NCBI GenBank assembly: GCA_964592335.1
Contig: CAZQEU010000043.1
Location: 1 to 13,875 of the forward strand
Direction: 5' to 3'
DNA length: 13,875 nt
DNA from: CAZKUB01 sp964592335
GTDB lineage: Archaea > Thermoplasmatota > E2 > DHVEG-1
Positions 1 to 6,719 of the stretch are shown one piece after another. Below the pieces are notes generated by a model that did not search any database, had not been told where the DNA came from, and was given only the letters and a program-made list of their open reading frames with translations. The stretch's first letter is position 1. Each line of letters begins with the position of its first letter. Both the position numbers and the translations under genes were made by a program.

Positions 1-11
1 AGATGATATTT

Positions 12-1061
12 ATGGATAAGCTTGAACTTATTACTAGAAATGCAGATGAAGTTGTAACACTTGAAGAACTAAAAAAAGTTTTAACAAAAGAAAAGCCTCG
101 TGCATATATTGGTTTTGAACCATCTGGAACAGTTCATCTTGGATGGAAGATTTGTACAAACAAAATAAAGGATTTTTTAAATGCAGGCTTTGACTTTACC
201 GTGCTTCTTGCAGATTGGCATGCATACATTAACGATAAACTCGGTGGAGACATAGAAAAAATAAAGCTCTGCGGAAAATATATGCAAGACTGTTTTGCTG
301 CAATGGGTGTAGATGTAGGTGCATTATCATTTGCATATGCAGGTGATTATGTAGGTGACCCTAAATACTGGGAGTTAGTCCTGAGAACCTCAAAGGCAAC
401 AAGCGTCAAACGTGTGAAACGTGCGATGGATATTATGGGACGAACTGATGATGATGCTGAAAAAGATCTTTCAAAACTATTCTACCCTGCCATGCAGGTA
501 TCTGATATTTTTTATCTCAAACTAGATGTTGCATATGGTGGTATGGACCAGCGCCATGCACATATGCTGGCAAGAGATGTTGCAAAGAAACTAAAGTTCA
601 AACCACCAGTTGCAATTCATACACCGCTTCTAACAGGCCTTCAAGCAGGAGGGAGAATGAATCCTACTGAGGTTAAGATGAGTAAAAGCAAACCTGATTC
701 AATGATTAGCATTCATGACAAACCAGAAGACGTGAAAAGAAAGCTTAAAAAAGCATATTGTCCGGAGAAAATAGTCGAGGGAAACCCGGTAATAGAGATG
801 TGTAAATACGTAGTATTTCCCGAGCTTTCAGGCGAAGTTTTTTTGATAGAAAGACCTGAGAAATGGGGTGGAAATCTAGAGTTTAAAAGTTACAGAGAAC
901 TAGAAAATGCATTTGTGGAAGGACAGCTTCATCCAATGGATCTAAAAAATGCTACAGGAGATTACATAAACAAAATACTTGATCCAATACATGAGTATTT
1001 TGAAAAAAACCCCGATAACTTTGAAAAAATGAAAAAACTAAAAATTATCACTGTGCAGTAG
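12..1061 (+). CDS. tyrS: tyrosyl-tRNA synthetase, archaeal type
   Basis: Charges tRNA-Tyr with tyrosine in the cytosol, as a class I synthetase. The HIGH-type motif is HLGW (residues 42-45) and the KMSKS motif is KMSKS (222-226). The segment YIGFEPSG and the later MQVSDI, GGMDQR and HPMDLKN stretches match the archaeal/eukaryotic TyrRS family as recalled from the Methanocaldococcus jannaschii enzyme. I chose the ATG at 12 rather than the in-frame ATG at 3 because the N-terminus MDKLELITRN then aligns without gaps to the M. jannaschii start and puts the tyrosine-binding Tyr at residue 32, its known position. At 349 residues it is somewhat longer than the 306-residue M. jannaschii protein, partly by a C-terminal tail of about 25 residues. 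Upstream control lies outside the window. The 3' end overlaps the convergent ABC permease gene by 14 bp. Confidence 0.96.
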   Translation: MDKLELITRNADEVVTLEELKKVLTKEKPRAYIGFEPSGTVHLGWKICTNKIKDFLNAGFDFTVLLADWHAYINDKLGGDIEKIKLCGKYMQDCFAAMGVDVGALSFAYAGDYVGDPKYWELVLRTSKATSVKRVKRAMDIMGRTDDDAEKDLSKLFYPAMQVSDIFYLKLDVAYGGMDQRHAHMLARDVAKKLKFKPPVAIHTPLLTGLQAGGRMNPTEVKMSKSKPDSMISIHDKPEDVKRKLKKAYCPEKIVEGNPVIEMCKYVVFPELSGEVFLIERPEKWGGNLEFKSYRELENAFVEGQLHPMDLKNATGDYINKILDPIHEYFEKNPDNFEKMKKLKIITVQ

Positions 1062-2430
1062 GATACTTTAACCCGAGTATTTTTTCTGAAAGCCTCAAAG
1101 AAAAATATAGTACAAACAGTTCTACTATTATCATTGAAAAAAGAATTATTTCCCAGTAAGCAACATTTGAATATATTACTCCACCAAATACTGCCACAGG
1201 AGAAAGAACTACAAAAAGAATCATTGTAACGCTATAAAGAAGCATAACATCTGATTTTTTCCCCACATATTTTACCCCCAGAGGAATTGCAAGAATGGCA
1301 CTTGCAATAAAGGAAAACAACAGGAGCCATGTTACAAAGAAGATATGCTCAATTCCCATGAAAATACTAATGAAAAAGATAAATGGAACGCCTGAGAGAA
1401 AACTGAGAAGAAGTGTGGTTGCTTTTCCTCTAATTAGTGTTTTATTATCAATGGGTGTATGTCTAATTATCCACATTGTTTTTTCTTCATTTAAAAATAG
1501 GGCAATTGAAGGAAAAACAGAAGTATATACTACGACTACAAGAACTCCCACAAAAACAAATAATGCCGGAAGAAAATCTGCATACATCCCACGAAGTGAT
1601 TCAGGGATTAACAGCTCATCACCATACAAATACAGATATCCTGACCCAATTCCTGTTACTATGGATGTAAAAACAAAGCTGAAAAACAAGTTGTCACGCC
1701 AGAGAATCGTAGTTTCCTTATGAAACAATGCTTTTATCGAGTCTCTTACTTTTACCTGTGATTTTTCATTTATTCTGGGTTTTCTTCTGATGTTTTGATA
1801 CGATGAAAGAGAATATCTTAAACTCCAGAACAGGTGAACCACTGCAAGAGGAAAGATAAATACAACATAGAGCGGCTGCTGTATATAAAAGATGAATGCA
1901 AGAATTACAAGTGTTGGAATAAGCCTTGCTCTTTGATTTGAAAAAAAGTTTATAACGATTGTTGGAGCAATAACAATTGCGGTGATTACTCCGATATTAA
2001 AATAGAAATACTCTAATGGATATGAAATATTTATCGGGAGTAAAAATAAGAAAAATATAAACAATGATGAAAGGGTAAACCATATGAAAATATTTGTTGC
2101 AAAAACTGCAAAGTAAATCTCGGTTATTGTTTTTTTATGATCAATCTGTGTTGAAAGAGCATATGTAACTTCTCCAGGTTTTACAAAATTGTTGTAAAAA
2201 TCAACACCAGATTTTGCCATGAATATAAAAAAAACCATGAAGAAAATATCTGTAAGTTTTATTTCAAGACCTGTATCTATTATCTGCAGATAGAATCCTA
2301 GAAATGCAAACATTAGAATTGAAAAAAATATTATAAGGCCAAAGAAAAAATACAGAACTGGTGATTCTTTCATCTTTGATACAAGATCACGTCTGTTGTT
2401 TAGTAATACTATTTTTGTTGTTTCAAACAT
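1048..2430 (-). CDS. ABC-2-type transporter permease, about 11-12 membrane helices
   Basis: Integral membrane subunit of an ABC exporter paired with the ATPase just upstream: the ATPase TAA stop (2433-2431) abuts this ATG (2430-2428), so the two are certainly co-transcribed and probably translationally coupled. The 460-residue protein has hydrophobic segments near residues 25-50, 57-75, 106-135, 140-162, 170-200, 248-270, 288-312, 337-362, 365-387, 395-420 and 424-445. A charged cytoplasmic-type loop lies at about 205-245, which suggests two halves of roughly six helices each. I recognise no substrate-defining motif. Pairing with a single short ATPase is typical of ABC-2 exporters of drugs, lipids or peptides, but the substrate is unknown. 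The 3' end runs 14 bp into tyrS on the other strand. Confidence 0.85.
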   Translation of the reverse strand: MFETTKIVLLNNRRDLVSKMKESPVLYFFFGLIIFFSILMFAFLGFYLQIIDTGLEIKLTDIFFMVFFIFMAKSGVDFYNNFVKPGEVTYALSTQIDHKKTITEIYFAVFATNIFIWFTLSSLFIFFLFLLPINISYPLEYFYFNIGVITAIVIAPTIVINFFSNQRARLIPTLVILAFIFYIQQPLYVVFIFPLAVVHLFWSLRYSLSSYQNIRRKPRINEKSQVKVRDSIKALFHKETTILWRDNLFFSFVFTSIVTGIGSGYLYLYGDELLIPESLRGMYADFLPALFVFVGVLVVVVYTSVFPSIALFLNEEKTMWIIRHTPIDNKTLIRGKATTLLLSFLSGVPFIFFISIFMGIEHIFFVTWLLLFSFIASAILAIPLGVKYVGKKSDVMLLYSVTMILFVVLSPVAVFGGVIYSNVAYWEIILFSMIIVELFVLYFSLRLSEKILGLKYPTAQ

Positions 2431-3132
2431 TTATTTTTTCTTCCCATGGTTATTGAAATATGCTTCTTCCATGCTGCCATATTTTTTCATAAGTGTCTCA
2501 ACTTTGTCAAAAAGTGTGACTTTTCCATGCTCTATTATATAAACGTAATCTGCTACTTCTTCCACAAGTTTTGTAGAGTGCGTTGCAATAATTGTGGTTC
2601 CTTTCTGCTCTTTTATAAATTCCTGTATCTTTTTGGAAGTTAGAGGATCAAGACCATATACCGGCTCGTCCAACAAAAGATTTGGTGGGTCATGCATAAT
2701 TGCTGATGTAATCGAGATTTTTTGTTTCATTCCCTTTGAGTACGTTCCTATTTCATAATCCAGTGATTTATGAATTCCAATGTTTTGTGTAATATCATCT
2801 ATTTTTACCTCTGCATCCTTTATGTTTCTAAGTGATGCAATATAAAATAAAAATTCTCTACCTGTGAGTCTGTCATACATCTCAGGCATCTCAGGGAGAT
2901 AACCCATGTTTTCTCTTGCTTTTAATGAATCTTTTACAATCGAGTAATTATCAATTGAAACATCCCCATGTGTATAAGGCAATATTCCTGTACATATCTT
3001 TAGAAGTGTCGATTTACCTGCCCCATTTTCACCCATGATTGCAAATACTTTAGAGTTGTTAAAATCAAAGTTTACATTATCTAGTGCAACAATTTTCCCA
3101 TATCTTTTAGTGAGGTTTTTAACAATAATCAT
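2431..3132 (-). CDS. ABC transporter ATP-binding protein
   Basis: Cytosolic ATPase subunit that powers the permease encoded directly downstream. At 233 residues it is a single, complete nucleotide-binding domain. Walker A is GENGAGKST (34-42). The Q-loop position reads GYLPE (77-81), with Glu where Gln is usual, as is common in the ABC-2 exporter class. The signature is YSKGMKQ (131-137) in place of LSGGQ. Walker B is LLLDEP (152-157), the D-loop GLDP (160-163) and the switch His H185. The C-terminus is a short lysine-rich tail. All residues needed for ATP hydrolysis appear present. The gene has its own probable promoter in the 56-bp gap after the hydroxylase gene. The family is sure; the transported substrate is not known. 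Confidence 0.94.
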   Translation of the reverse strand: MIIVKNLTKRYGKIVALDNVNFDFNNSKVFAIMGENGAGKSTLLKICTGILPYTHGDVSIDNYSIVKDSLKARENMGYLPEMPEMYDRLTGREFLFYIASLRNIKDAEVKIDDITQNIGIHKSLDYEIGTYSKGMKQKISITSAIMHDPPNLLLDEPVYGLDPLTSKKIQEFIKEQKGTTIIATHSTKLVEEVADYVYIIEHGKVTLFDKVETLMKKYGSMEEAYFNNHGKKK

Positions 3133-3163
3133 TTTAGCAAAAGTAGGGTAAGATTAACACGTG

Positions 3164-3169
3164 TTTAAA
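3164..3169 (-). promoter_or_regulatory. candidate TATA box for the ABC transporter genes
   Basis: On the minus strand the gap upstream of the ATPase start reads CTTTAAACAC. The TTTAAA core is about 33 bp from the ATG, which puts a start site near 3140 and a leader under 10 nt. It overlaps a perfect 10-bp palindrome, AACACGTGTT (3156-3165). This is a weak, composition-prone match. Confidence 0.35.
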
Positions 3170-3188
3170 GCTTGTGACTATAATTTAT

Positions 3189-3725
3189 TTAGTCTTTGGT
3201 TTCGTATTTTTTACTTGCATATAAAAAACCGAAGCATATCCCACTATGAGGTTTACTTTTTTGATGATGAACAGAGTGCGCATTAAGAACTCTTTTCATG
3301 TATTTGCTCTTTGGTCTGTATTTAATTTTAAGTCTCTTGTGAAAAAAGGTATCATGGACTAAGAAGTATCCAACACCGTAAAACATAATACCTATTCCTA
3401 TTGGTACTCGTATATCAAATCCTGCAAATGTTCCAGTAAGAATCAAAAGAAAAGATATCAATGCAAAAAATATGCCAAATATATCGTTTTTTTCCAATCG
3501 TCCTTTTGTGTATCTATGATGGTCTTCATGGAGATACCATCCAAAGCCATGCATTACATATTTATGCAAGAACCATGCGACAAATTCCATGAACAAAAAG
3601 AATACAATTAAAAGAGAGATATAAAACAATATTAGGATTAAATCAAATTCGATTTTTTCAGCCCCCCTAAACATACTTTTTTTGAAAGGTATTTTCTTTC
3701 TGGTATTAATAGTCTTATGTCGCAA
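3189..3725 (-). CDS. CrtZ-like beta-carotene hydroxylase / fatty acid hydroxylase superfamily
   Basis: Predicted membrane-bound, oxygen-dependent non-haem di-iron hydroxylase. From a TTG start the 178-residue protein carries the complete histidine set of the carotenoid 3-hydroxylase family: HKYVMH (54-59), HEDHH (66-70), HDTFFH and, near the C-terminus, HSVHH. The stretch MHGFGWYLHEDHH followed by KND is very like CrtZ. Hydrophobic segments lie before the first box and between the second and third. The start is uncertain. TTG at 3725 sits about 25-30 bp downstream of a minus-strand TATA-like box, giving an almost leaderless transcript. The ATG at 3674 would drop 17 basic residues and has no obvious ribosome-binding site. 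No other carotenoid gene is in the window, so the substrate (carotenoid or another lipid) is inferred from family only. Confidence 0.85.
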   Translation of the reverse strand: MRHKTINTRKKIPFKKSMFRGAEKIEFDLILILFYISLLIVFFLFMEFVAWFLHKYVMHGFGWYLHEDHHRYTKGRLEKNDIFGIFFALISFLLILTGTFAGFDIRVPIGIGIMFYGVGYFLVHDTFFHKRLKIKYRPKSKYMKRVLNAHSVHHQKSKPHSGICFGFLYASKKYETKD

Positions 3726-3749
3726 AATTTAGCAACTTTTTTAATAAGA

Positions 3750-3760
3750 ATATTTTTATA
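3750..3760 (-). promoter_or_regulatory. candidate TATA box for the CrtZ-like hydroxylase
   Basis: The minus strand reads TATAAAAATAT here, about 25-35 bp upstream of the TTG at 3725. It implies transcription starting within a few bases of that codon, which is the main support for the long (TTG) start. It sits back to back with the TATA box of the divergent LEA14-like gene in a 73-bp shared region. Confidence 0.4.
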
Positions 3761-3768
3761 GTTTCAAA

Positions 3769-3780
3769 TTATATATAAAT
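3769..3780 (+). promoter_or_regulatory. TATA box of the LEA14-like gene, probably leaderless
   Basis: TTATATATAAAT is a near-ideal archaeal TATA box. Its centre is about 25 bp upstream of the ATG at 3799, where archaeal transcription normally starts, so the mRNA probably begins at or next to the start codon. No purine-rich ribosome-binding site precedes the ATG, in contrast to most other plus-strand genes here. An out-of-frame ATG at 3788 opens only a four-codon frame and is unlikely to matter. Confidence 0.6.
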
Positions 3781-3798
3781 AAGAATAATGGCGGGTCT

Positions 3799-5040
3799 AT
3801 GAAAAAAATAAAGATTTTCTTAGTGCTGTTGATAATAGCAAATATTATCCTTTCTTCAATATTAGTTATTGATATTCAGTTATTTAAATCACCAGATATC
3901 CTTCTAGATATTGATGTATTAGATGTAAATTCTGAGGAAATAGAGCTGGGAAGCAATATTCAAATATCAAATCCAAATGGTTTTGATTTAATCGTTTCAG
4001 ATTTAGAGGTTATAAGTAGAACAGAAAACGGTGAAAAAGTAGGAAACATAAAAGTTAAAGGTGGAAATATCCCTGCAAATAAAGAAAAAAAATTTTACTC
4101 AACTGATAAATTAAGTTTTAGTACTGATAACTTTGAAGAAATAACAAATACAGTTTATGCAAAAGTTGGAGTAAACATTCTAGGCATAATTACTAAAACA
4201 ATACCTTTAAAAATAACAGCTATCGCCTCATTTGATAAAGTGTTTGACGAACTTGTTCCACCTGATGTAAATATTAATTTTGATTTTGATGAAATTACAG
4301 AAGATGGACTTAATTTTAGTACTTCTGTTGATATTTATAATCCTACTAGTTTTGATTTTAGTATAAACAATATTTTTTTAGATATTAATGATGGGAAAAA
4401 TGAAAATTTTGGAAATATAACAGTTGATGGAAATACTGTTGAATCAAAAAGCTCCCAGGTTTTTTCATCGAAGGGAACAGTAGATTTTAGTGCCTTTGAT
4501 TCAGGGACACTTTTTATAGATGTAACAGGTGTTGCTGGTGCAAAAATAGCAGGTGTTGATAAGAATATCTCATTTTCAGCTGATGCATCTTTTAATATCC
4601 CAAGCATTGAAAGTTTTGTATTCTCCAATGAAAGTATTGATTTTAGTCTACCCGTTCAATTTAAAATAACACCCTTTGGTTTTATGGGCACAGTTGGTCT
4701 AAGGATTTATAATCCTTCGAATGTGCCGTTGGTTGCAAAAGATTTAGTTTGCAGTATTTACAGGCTTGATAATGAAAAACTGTCTTTATTAGCACAAGAA
4801 GATACGGAGATTTGTGAGATTGCTCCTAAAAAAGCCATTTGTATTAAAACACAGATTCTAATTCCTTACTCAAAATATATTTTCTCTGGTTCAAGACAGC
4901 TTATCGCTGATTGGATTGTGCTTAAGCTTGAAGGAGATTTTTCAATAGAAGGAACTTATCAAGTGATACCTATTTCATTAGAAGCTTTTGTTGATCCGCA
5001 TTTTTTAAGAAACAGTGATTTTACAATCCATGAGGAATAA
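3799..5040 (+). CDS. membrane-anchored protein with three LEA14/WHy domains
   Basis: A 413-residue exported protein, probably held in the membrane by an uncleaved N-terminal anchor: MKKIK, then a hydrophobic run at about residues 6-26. The rest is soluble and beta-rich. It holds three copies of the WHy/LEA14 (LEA type 2) fold, each marked by its NP motif: NPNGFDL (58-64), NPTSFDF (181-187) and NPSNVPL (305-311). Each motif is preceded by a beta strand and followed by a D-L or N-I-containing strand. In plants and archaea, single-domain LEA14 proteins are linked to desiccation and stress, but the biochemical role is unsettled. Three in tandem outside the membrane suggests a structural or binding role. 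It has its own TATA box, diverges from the hydroxylase gene and converges with the regulator gene downstream (18-bp gap). Confidence 0.85.
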   Translation: MKKIKIFLVLLIIANIILSSILVIDIQLFKSPDILLDIDVLDVNSEEIELGSNIQISNPNGFDLIVSDLEVISRTENGEKVGNIKVKGGNIPANKEKKFYSTDKLSFSTDNFEEITNTVYAKVGVNILGIITKTIPLKITAIASFDKVFDELVPPDVNINFDFDEITEDGLNFSTSVDIYNPTSFDFSINNIFLDINDGKNENFGNITVDGNTVESKSSQVFSSKGTVDFSAFDSGTLFIDVTGVAGAKIAGVDKNISFSADASFNIPSIESFVFSNESIDFSLPVQFKITPFGFMGTVGLRIYNPSNVPLVAKDLVCSIYRLDNEKLSLLAQEDTEICEIAPKKAICIKTQILIPYSKYIFSGSRQLIADWIVLKLEGDFSIEGTYQVIPISLEAFVDPHFLRNSDFTIHEE

Positions 5041-5046
5041 ATAATG

Positions 5047-5060
5047 AAAGCAAAAGCTTT
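5047..5060. terminator. possible short bidirectional terminator hairpin
   Basis: AAAGC-AAAA-GCTTT forms a 5-bp stem with a 4-nt loop in the gap between two convergent genes, overlapping the stop codon of the minus-strand gene by two bases. It is followed by a T-rich stretch on the plus strand. The stem is weak, so this is only a candidate. Confidence 0.2.
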
Positions 5061-5481
5061 ACATTCTTTTATTACTTAATATCTCATCAATGTTTTTTCT
5101 TATATCAAAACTATATTTTTCTTGATTTACCGGTTCTTTTCTTTTTGAATACATAAGATTAGTGTTGTCATCTATTTGTTCTCTTAAGTTGTTTATCTCC
5201 TCAGAAAATTCTTCTTTAATCCTGTTATTTTCTTCTCTTAAAAGTTTTACTTCTTTGTTAAGATTGTAAAGTGTTTCATAAAAAAAATCTTTATCTTTAT
5301 CATCTTTGGGCTCAGCTGTTTTTTCTAAATAATTTACATTATCAGTATCCTTGCTTACTGACTTGAAATAATGCCAAAGTGCAGTTCTTATAAGATAGCT
5401 ATTTGTTATACCTTCTTGATTTAGTTTTGATACTATTCTTTTTTCTCTTTTGTTTAATTTTAAAGAAATTACTTTTCCCAT
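5059..5481 (-). CDS. ribbon-helix-helix regulator with C-terminal coiled coil
   Basis: Probable DNA-binding transcription factor of 140 residues. Residues 3-42 fit a CopG/Arc-type ribbon-helix-helix domain: a short strand KVISLKL, helix KREKRIVSKLNQ, turn EGITNS and helix YLIRTALWHYFKSV. A charged linker follows, then a heptad-like helix at about residues 66-112 rich in Glu, Lys and Leu, probably a coiled coil for oligomerisation. I set the start at ATG 5481. The frame extends to a TTG at 5544, but that extension covers the gene's own TATA box, while ATG 5481 has GAGGATGGG just upstream and begins exactly at the domain (MGKVISLKL). It diverges from the MscS/CorA operon, so regulating that operon and itself is the natural guess, not shown by sequence alone. 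Confidence 0.75.
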   Translation of the reverse strand: MGKVISLKLNKREKRIVSKLNQEGITNSYLIRTALWHYFKSVSKDTDNVNYLEKTAEPKDDKDKDFFYETLYNLNKEVKLLREENNRIKEEFSEEINNLREQIDDNTNLMYSKRKEPVNQEKYSFDIRKNIDEILSNKRM

Positions 5482-5507
5482 GTGCAACCCATCCTCTGTG
5501 TTCAGTG

Positions 5508-5529
5508 ATTTGTAAATAAACATTTGTAA
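5508..5529. repeat. direct repeat ATTTGTAA x2, candidate operator
   Basis: ATTTGTAA occurs at 5508-5515 and 5522-5529, 14 bp apart. A related inverted copy, TTAACAAAT, is at 5546-5554. The two direct copies lie immediately downstream of the minus-strand TATA box and cover the expected transcription start of the ribbon-helix-helix gene. That placement suits autorepression. The region is AT-rich, so chance is a real alternative. Confidence 0.35.
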
Positions 5530-5535
5530 TATAAA
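5527..5535 (-). promoter_or_regulatory. TATA box of the ribbon-helix-helix gene
   Basis: The minus strand reads TTTATATTA, with a start site expected about 25 bp downstream, near 5506. This gives a leader of about 25 nt that contains GAGGATGGG (5496-5488) before the ATG at 5481. It supports the shorter start of this gene. Confidence 0.5.
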
Positions 5536-5584
5536 TATTATCAAATTAACAAATCGCCAATATTGCTAATCATACAAGGAAAAG

Positions 5585-5592
5585 GTTTTATC
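5585..5592 (+). promoter_or_regulatory. weak candidate TATA box for the MscS-CorA operon
   Basis: GTTTTATC, preceded by purine-rich AAGGAAAAG (a possible BRE), lies about 47 bp before the TTG start of the MscS gene. It would give a leader of roughly 22 nt holding the ribosome-binding site at 5624-5632. It is a poor TATA match, but I see nothing better in the interval. Confidence 0.25.
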
Positions 5593-5623
5593 TCTGTAAC
5601 TAATAACAATAATACTTAAAGAA

Positions 5624-5632
5624 GGGAGAGGT
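5624..5632 (+). promoter_or_regulatory. ribosome-binding site that fixes a TTG start (MscS gene)
   Basis: GGGAGAGGT precedes TTG 5636, with GGGAG spaced 7 nt from the codon. No ATG lies nearby in frame before the first membrane helix, so the TTG is the likely initiator. Confidence 0.6.
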
Positions 5633-5635
5633 AAG

Positions 5636-6706
5636 TTGATATTTGCTTTAGAAAACACAATTGACAATGAGTATCTTCGCTTTTTAATAATCTTAATTGG
5701 AACAATAATATTTGTCTCACTTGCATATTTTACGATGAAGGTTATTGCAAAAAAAGCCGCGAGGACTAAAAAAGGATACGGAAAATATATTATCAAACGT
5801 CTTTTAAAACCAGTTTTATTGTTGGTTTTTTTAATTGGTATTTATACTTCTTTGAGGACATTATCTTTCATAGAAACATGTGGCTTTTGTACTTTTACAA
5901 TAGATGGTAATAGTTTTCTAGTTTTAGATGCTTTATTCTTTGTAATTATAACCATTGCATTTGCTTTTCTAATATCAAGGATTGTATCTGTTTTGATGAT
6001 GGGATGGATGAAAGTTGTCAAAAATTATGACAAGCCCCCTGGTCTTATAAGTAAAATGTTTAGTGCAATTATCTTTATCTTAGCATTTATTGTTATTCTA
6101 AGCTATTTTAAGATTGATATAACCCCACTTGTAGCAGGTGTTGGTCTTGGTGCTCTAGCAATAGGTCTTGCACTTCAGAGCACGCTTTCAAACTTTTTTG
6201 CAGGAGTACATTTGATATCCGATCAGCCAATTCGCACTGGTGATTTCATAGAATTAGGAGAAGATACCTCTGGTATTGTAGAGGATATCGGTTGGAGATC
6301 AACACGTATTCGTATGCTAACAGATAACCTTTTGATTATACCTAATAACAAGCTTGCCGAAAGCAACATAGTTAATTACTCGATGCCCAAGCAGGATCTA
6401 TCGATATGGGTTCCTTGTGGTGTTGCTTATGAATCTGATCTTAAAAAAGTTGAAAAAGTAACACTTGAGGTTGCAAAAGAAATACAAAAAAATACTGAAG
6501 GTGCTGTCAAAGATTTCAAACCTGCTTTTAGGTATCGTGAGTTTGGTGATTCAAATATTAATTTTATTGCAATTCTTCGAGTTAAAAAACCAATGGATAG
6601 ATTTGTTGTTAGAAACGAGTTTATCAAGGCTTTAAAAGAGCGTTATAACAAAGAAAATATTGAGATTTCCTGGCCGATTAGAAAAATATATAATATCAAA
6701 AAATAA
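5636..6706 (+). CDS. MscS-family small-conductance mechanosensitive channel
   Basis: Membrane channel that opens under membrane tension to release solutes on hypo-osmotic shock. The 356-residue protein has an N-terminal anchor helix (about 15-37), further hydrophobic segments near 56-72, 95-120 and 138-160, and the glycine/alanine-rich pore helix at about 164-190 with GVGLGALAIGLALQ followed by FFAG. The beta domain follows, with GDFIE, VEDIGWR and the classic IPNNKL then NIVNYS. The C-terminal alpha/beta vestibule domain is complete. The start is a TTG with a good ribosome-binding site. First gene of a five-gene membrane operon: the CorA gene begins 13 nt after its stop. A loop with two Cys (CGFC) lies between the second and third helices. 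Family assignment is sure; conductance and ion preference cannot be read from sequence. Confidence 0.94.
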   Translation: MIFALENTIDNEYLRFLIILIGTIIFVSLAYFTMKVIAKKAARTKKGYGKYIIKRLLKPVLLLVFLIGIYTSLRTLSFIETCGFCTFTIDGNSFLVLDALFFVIITIAFAFLISRIVSVLMMGWMKVVKNYDKPPGLISKMFSAIIFILAFIVILSYFKIDITPLVAGVGLGALAIGLALQSTLSNFFAGVHLISDQPIRTGDFIELGEDTSGIVEDIGWRSTRIRMLTDNLLIIPNNKLAESNIVNYSMPKQDLSIWVPCGVAYESDLKKVEKVTLEVAKEIQKNTEGAVKDFKPAFRYREFGDSNINFIAILRVKKPMDRFVVRNEFIKALKERYNKENIEISWPIRKIYNIKK

Positions 6707-6708
6707 AA

Positions 6709-6713
6709 GGTGA
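6709..6713 (+). promoter_or_regulatory. ribosome-binding site for the TTG start of the CorA gene
   Basis: GGTGA, complementary to the archaeal 16S rRNA tail, ends 6 nt before TTG 6720. It lies entirely in the 13-nt gap after the MscS stop, so it supports the non-ATG start. Confidence 0.55.
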
Positions 6714-6719
6714 AAAAAG

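Noticed and set aside
1295..1723. 142-residue open frame on the plus strand inside the permease gene (with another at 1476-1670)
   Set aside because: It is antisense to a well-supported membrane protein, has no recognisable domain or ribosome-binding site, and has shadow-like composition.
3788..3802. Four-codon upstream open frame overlapping the LEA14-like start (ATGGCGGGTCTATGA)
   Set aside because: The predicted transcript starts near 3799, so this ATG would not be in the mRNA.
4335..4628. 97-residue minus-strand frame inside the LEA14-like gene
   Set aside because: It covers the second LEA14 domain in antisense and shows no start signal or domain.
5566..5796. 76-residue minus-strand frame across the MscS start
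   Set aside because: It overlaps the MscS ribbon-binding region and first helices in antisense, and has no start context of its own.
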